From Thermoplasmata archaeon (GTDB lineage Archaea > Thermoplasmatota > Thermoplasmata > Thermoplasmatales > Thermoplasmataceae), in assembly GCA_021835265.1 (NCBI GenBank), contig JAKBQK010000582.1, positions 1-8,932 of the forward strand: a DNA stretch of 8,932 nucleotides. Direction: 5' to 3'. Under the pieces are notes generated by a model. It worked only from the letters and a program-made list of their open reading frames with translations. It was not told where the DNA came from and searched no databases. This document shows positions 6,017 through 8,932 of the stretch, one piece after another (the stretch's first letter is position 1; each line of letters begins with the position of its first letter). Made by a program: the position numbers and the translations under genes.

Positions 6017-6583
6017 TTATCTGCGTTCAAATCCCTCCAATCTAAGGTATGGGTGGCCATCATCATAAAAGGCGTGAATCGTTAGTGCATAAATATTCCT
6101 ATTTATTCTGATGTAACGAGAAATCTGGCAAGGCGTATCAACAATCTTTCCAAATTTCTTGCTGATATCGGCCGATATTTTTTCAATATTTCTTCGCAGT
6201 TCACTATACAAATCAACAAAATCTGCCTTGAATGTCCATTTGCGATACTCATATGAGAAGACTTCACTCATAATAATTCTGTAGCCTTTAATAACAATAG
6301 GAGTTTCCAAAGTGAAGATGTTGTTGCATTCATTACATATCCATGCATTGTTCACGTCAAAGGATACACTAGAACCACTTAAGCTGCTATTGGAATTTCC
6401 TATGTTTGCCTCTACTCCTTTCCCAATTTTTAAGTCTTGCTTTTTGAGTTGTTGAGTTTGCAATTCCTGATTTCTCTTGAATTTATTGTGGAATTCTGTG
6501 CGAATAGAACCACAGTTAGGACACAAGACTTCGTTAGCATCACTAAATAGGGAACCATGTGTTCGTCTAGTGTCTTTCTGCAT
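6017..6583 (-). CDS. Split zinc-ribbon protein, unknown function
   Basis: A 188-residue protein and first gene of the minus-strand cassette. Two Cys pairs, CPNC (21-24) and CNEC (83-86), form a zinc ribbon interrupted by about 58 residues. That insert begins with a Lys/Gln-rich helix (about 34-52) and ends in a Ser/Gly/Asn-rich loop. The C-terminal half has a helical section (about 118-145, SELRRNIEKISADISKKF) and a beta hairpin (about 155-186, RYIRINRNIYALTIHAFYDD). The ATG at 6583 is preceded by GAGG six bases upstream, a good ribosome site. Five bases separate its TAA from the start of the next gene. No homologue is recognised by eye. A DNA- or RNA-binding adaptor for the cassette is a reasonable guess. 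Confidence 0.7.
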   Translation of the reverse strand: MQKDTRRTHGSLFSDANEVLCPNCGSIRTEFHNKFKRNQELQTQQLKKQDLKIGKGVEANIGNSNSSLSGSSVSFDVNNAWICNECNNIFTLETPIVIKGYRIIMSEVFSYEYRKWTFKADFVDLYSELRRNIEKISADISKKFGKIVDTPCQISRYIRINRNIYALTIHAFYDDGHPYLRLEGFERR

Positions 6584-6988
6584 TTCTATCCTCTTACATA
6601 CCGAATTTCAAATTAGTTTGTTCTTGTCTGAGGCAGCGAATATTAACAAACCCAATAGATAATATCCTTACTTCCATATAAATTGTAGTCTGGTAAGATT
6701 TGGTTTTTTATATTTATTACATACAACATTAGAAATCCATTAAGAAGGGTAGCTACAAAAAATGAAGTCACACTGATTGAAATGAGTTGTGATAAACTAT
6801 ATTATCACGCCTCTAAAAGGTTATGGTGAGTTTCAGAATACATAGGGTGACGTTATGAAGTGTTGTAGAAGATAATTTCTTAAGCACATATTACGTGGCG
6901 AGGCGCATCAAATAGTAATAATCACGATGCAAACATTCATTTATTTCCGTCATTTAGTCAAATTCAGTACAATTAGGGATGGTATTAC
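6584..6988. other. Divergent control region between cassette and RM pair
   Basis: About 405 bp without a convincing gene. It must hold the promoters of the minus-strand cassette (to the left) and of the restriction gene (to the right). A/T-rich boxes are seen at 6703-6719 (plus strand) and about 6937-6945, the latter suitably placed for a start at 6989 or 7010. The best structural element is the hairpin at 6789-6808. Small frames here are 28 codons or fewer and were not called. No C-protein (controller) gene is present. Confidence 0.45.
6789..6808. repeat. Perfect 7-bp inverted repeat in the control region
   Basis: GTGATAA (6789-6795) and TTATCAC (6802-6808) are exact reverse complements with a 6-nt spacer. 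The symmetric 20-bp element lies between two divergently transcribed units, where an operator for a dimeric regulator would be expected. It could also be an RNA hairpin. Chance is possible in AT-rich DNA, although each arm contains two G/C pairs. Confidence 0.4.
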
Positions 6989-7528
6989 TTGGAAGATGAC
7001 GATGAAGTAATGGTTCAAGATAATGATAGAGAACAGTTAGTTTGTAAATTGTTAAATCTCACTCAAATGCCTGGAAGAGCAGGCCATGATGCCGAGGATG
7101 AAATGGGCAACAAATATGAGTTGAAGAGTACTACAAAAGGTGGATTTGGCACAGGTAGAGATGTTTCACCGGGAATGATTCAAAATTGGAGAGAAAGATA
7201 CTGGGTTTGTGCAAAGGGAAGAAATTTGAGGTCAGGATTCAATATAGAAGAGTTGTACTTCCTTTCACCAAATATGCTTGAAGGTTGGTTTAGCTCTATG
7301 GAGTCAAAATTCTCTAATGACTATGAATTGAGAGAAAAGGCGCTCCGTAATCAAAGGGGCGAATTGTCCCAAGAGGAAATTGAACGTCTCAATTACCTCA
7401 TATCTAGAGGGGCGACCTATAACAATCCCCACATTGGTCTCAGTTATGTTAGAGAGAATGGTATCTCTATCGACCTAGGTGAACCTGCTAAACATTTGAG
7501 AAAATTGGTCAGAGAAAACCCCATTTAA
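6989..7528 (+). CDS. Type II restriction endonuclease, PD-(D/E)xK
   Basis: A 179-residue protein. Near the N-terminus GRAGHDAEDEMGNKYELKS gives Asp34, a ten-residue hairpin, then Glu44-Leu-Lys46. This is the D...ExK active site of PD-(D/E)xK nucleases on two neighbouring strands. GGFGTGRDVSPGMIQNWRERYWVCAKG follows, as in small restriction enzymes where a strand after ExK leads into a helix. The rest is charged and soluble. It is the partner of the convergent methyltransferase gene, whose TAA overlaps its own in a shared TTAA. The enzyme should cut foreign DNA at a site protected in the host; the site cannot be deduced. The start is uncertain: TTG 6989 follows a weak GGATGG, and ATG 7010 would remove seven acidic residues without touching the active site. 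At 179 residues it is short for a restriction enzyme but complete. Confidence 0.75.
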   Translation: MEDDDEVMVQDNDREQLVCKLLNLTQMPGRAGHDAEDEMGNKYELKSTTKGGFGTGRDVSPGMIQNWRERYWVCAKGRNLRSGFNIEELYFLSPNMLEGWFSSMESKFSNDYELREKALRNQRGELSQEEIERLNYLISRGATYNNPHIGLSYVRENGISIDLGEPAKHLRKLVRENPI

Positions 7529-8910
7529 GCAATAAAATCGATAATACTTTCCCTCAATTTTGTTTTATGTCTTGAGCTACTTCTCCACCTAAAAGGAGTG
7601 GTACTTGCATCAGAAAAACCAACGTCTTTCCCAATTTCTGCTAACAAAACATCAGTAGGGACATGAACTCCGTCGATTGCTGAGTCTCCAACCATTACGA
7701 CATAATGTGCGCCATCTTTCAGTAATTTTCTCATTCCTTTCAGATGAAGAGCCATATCTGTGAAATACTCTGCAACTAAACGCGGATGGTCCCAACCCCA
7801 TTGTCTCTTCGACCATTCAATCTCAATCTTCTTGCAATAATCAAGAATGTTGTTAAATGAATTTATATCAGGCAAATTGGCGGGATAGTCCTTATTTGTC
7901 GAAAAGAGATATTTTGTATTAGCTCTGATTAGGTGTTCTTTCAGAGACCTCATTTCCTTCTCACTCTTAATTAAGTCCAGAAAGTATAGTTCAAGACGCG
8001 TGTTTTCAATGTAGTCGACTTCATTCAAGTAGGGTGGAGACGTAATAGCAAGGTCTGCCTTAACTTGGTAAGAGTCGCCTACCCTCCGTGAATCACCAAG
8101 TTTGACAATTTGTTTTGGCCACTCAGAATTATTAAAATGCCTTAAGTCAGAAACCATGGTAGTCAACTTAGTTATGAAGTTCTTATAAACTGGGGCATCA
8201 ACACATACTATTCTACTTTTATTTTTTCTTCTATACGCAATTTTAGGGCCAGCGAGTTGCATATTGCTTACAGGGATTAAAATTGAAGCAAATGCCACTT
8301 TTACGAAGTCTATTGTTTCTTTTGAATAAGAATTCGCTATGTGGTTTTCAATTACAGCTTTGATTCTAACTACTTTTTCAAGAACCCTTGGAGACATCCA
8401 TTTTGACAAATGAGGCATTTCAGGAGGCCCTATTCCTTCCGATTTTATCGAAGATAAGTGGTCATTAATGGCGATAGTGGGAACTTCTTCGTATACAAAA
8501 TTGCCCTCTCTTAATGCACTATCTTTTAATTCCATTCTTACTAGTTCTAATGCGCTCTTTACTTCATTCCTATCCACATTAAAATTTAATTTCACATTAG
8601 CAACCAAATGATGAAAAGGATTAGCTTCTACGCCATATACTCTGATTCCTCCTTGCCCAGCGTAAAGTGCAGTGGTTCCAGTACCAGAAAATGGGTCTAA
8701 TATCAAATCACCTTTTGTTAGGTGGTTCTCTTCGATAGTTTTGGAAACAAAGTCGCTTGAAAAACCAGCAACCGTGGTATACCAATTATGTATTGGAATA
8801 CTGCCTAAATTATGGGCATACAAGTTCCGACTTGTAAATGGAACTATATCATTCTTTTTCTCGTAATGTACAGGATTTCCATTAGGTTCGTCGTTGTCTA
8901 TATTAAACAC
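7525..8910 (-). CDS. DNA methyltransferase (SPPY type) of a type II RM system
   Basis: A 461-residue SAM-dependent DNA amino-methyltransferase. Motif I is LDPFSGTGTTALYAGQGG (Asp72, then FSGTG, the SAM-binding loop), followed by the strand VYGVEANP with acidic Glu95. The catalytic motif IV is TSPPYLNEVDY at about 290-300. SPPY favours N4-cytosine methylation, though some N6-adenine enzymes use it. About 215 residues lie between motif I and motif IV, an alpha-type order with the likely target-recognition region between them. A later GDS (408-410) sits before VHVPTD, and the C-terminal end reads RWRSSSRHKTKLRES. The N-terminus (HNWYTTVAGFSSDFV) matches the usual lead-in to motif I. The GTG at 8910 is the start; a stop at 8926-8928 closes the frame upstream, so the gene is complete. 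Convergent with the restriction gene. The specific site is unknown. Confidence 0.85.
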   Translation of the reverse strand: MFNIDNDEPNGNPVHYEKKNDIVPFTSRNLYAHNLGSIPIHNWYTTVAGFSSDFVSKTIEENHLTKGDLILDPFSGTGTTALYAGQGGIRVYGVEANPFHHLVANVKLNFNVDRNEVKSALELVRMELKDSALREGNFVYEEVPTIAINDHLSSIKSEGIGPPEMPHLSKWMSPRVLEKVVRIKAVIENHIANSYSKETIDFVKVAFASILIPVSNMQLAGPKIAYRRKNKSRIVCVDAPVYKNFITKLTTMVSDLRHFNNSEWPKQIVKLGDSRRVGDSYQVKADLAITSPPYLNEVDYIENTRLELYFLDLIKSEKEMRSLKEHLIRANTKYLFSTNKDYPANLPDINSFNNILDYCKKIEIEWSKRQWGWDHPRLVAEYFTDMALHLKGMRKLLKDGAHYVVMVGDSAIDGVHVPTDVLLAEIGKDVGFSDASTTPFRWRSSSRHKTKLRESIIDFIA

Positions 8911-8932
8911 AGTTTGTTTCCAAAACTATCGA

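Noticed and set aside
5833..6045. Plus-strand open frame of 70 codons
   Set aside because: Antisense to the winged-helix gene of the cassette.
6477..6662. Plus-strand open frame of 61 codons
   Set aside because: Mostly antisense to the start of the split zinc-ribbon gene; no promoter or motif.
6584..6988. Controller (C-protein) gene upstream of the restriction gene, and a 28-codon minus-strand frame at 6643-6729
   Set aside because: No helix-turn-helix frame of suitable length exists on either strand; the 28-codon frame has no supporting signal.
8672..8866. Plus-strand open frame of 64 codons
   Set aside because: Antisense to motif I of the methyltransferase.

Overview
The window looks archaeal, probably a soil-type thaumarchaeon (Nitrososphaeria); that placement is inference from style, not from a marker gene. 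The DNA is AT-rich. Several genes have an A/T-only TATA-like box centred about 25-30 bp before the ATG with almost no leader, the leaderless archaeal layout (near 1946, 2392, 2445 and 3132). Genes inside operons instead use ATGA overlaps or short GGAG/GGTG-type ribosome sites. No tRNA, rRNA, CRISPR array, transposase or integrase was seen.

Left part (1-2366): the 3' end of an unrecognised gene runs in from the left edge. It is followed, on the minus strand, by a PIN-domain nuclease-like protein with a C-terminal membrane region. A 53-residue Cys-rich minus-strand protein (2205-2366) is divergently paired with the next gene.

Middle (2367-4132): an HNH nuclease of the phage T4 endonuclease VII type is broken into two overlapping frames. 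The first half carries CxxC; the second carries the DHNH active site and the second Cys pair. After a mostly empty stretch comes a tight plus-strand operon of four small genes: an AbrB-like protein with a very acidic tail, a winged-helix-like protein, a three-segment membrane protein and a 50-residue zinc ribbon.

Right part (4187-8910): a compact minus-strand three-gene operon encodes a split zinc-ribbon protein, a YwgA/Panacea-like winged-helix protein and a 424-residue protein of unknown function with strand/helix alternation. A 405 bp non-coding gap holding a perfect 7-bp hairpin separates it from a type II restriction-modification pair. That pair is a short PD-(D/E)xK endonuclease and an SPPY-type DNA methyltransferase, convergent and sharing the palindrome TTAA as both stop codons.

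Taken together this reads as an accessory or defence region: restriction-modification, a membrane-linked PIN protein, an HNH nuclease, and an uncharacterised three-gene cassette next to the RM pair. The cassette is the best candidate for an undescribed system. Its defence role is guilt by association only. The four-gene plus-strand operon and the left-edge gene appear somewhat richer in G and C by eye than the minus-strand cassette, which may mean different origins.
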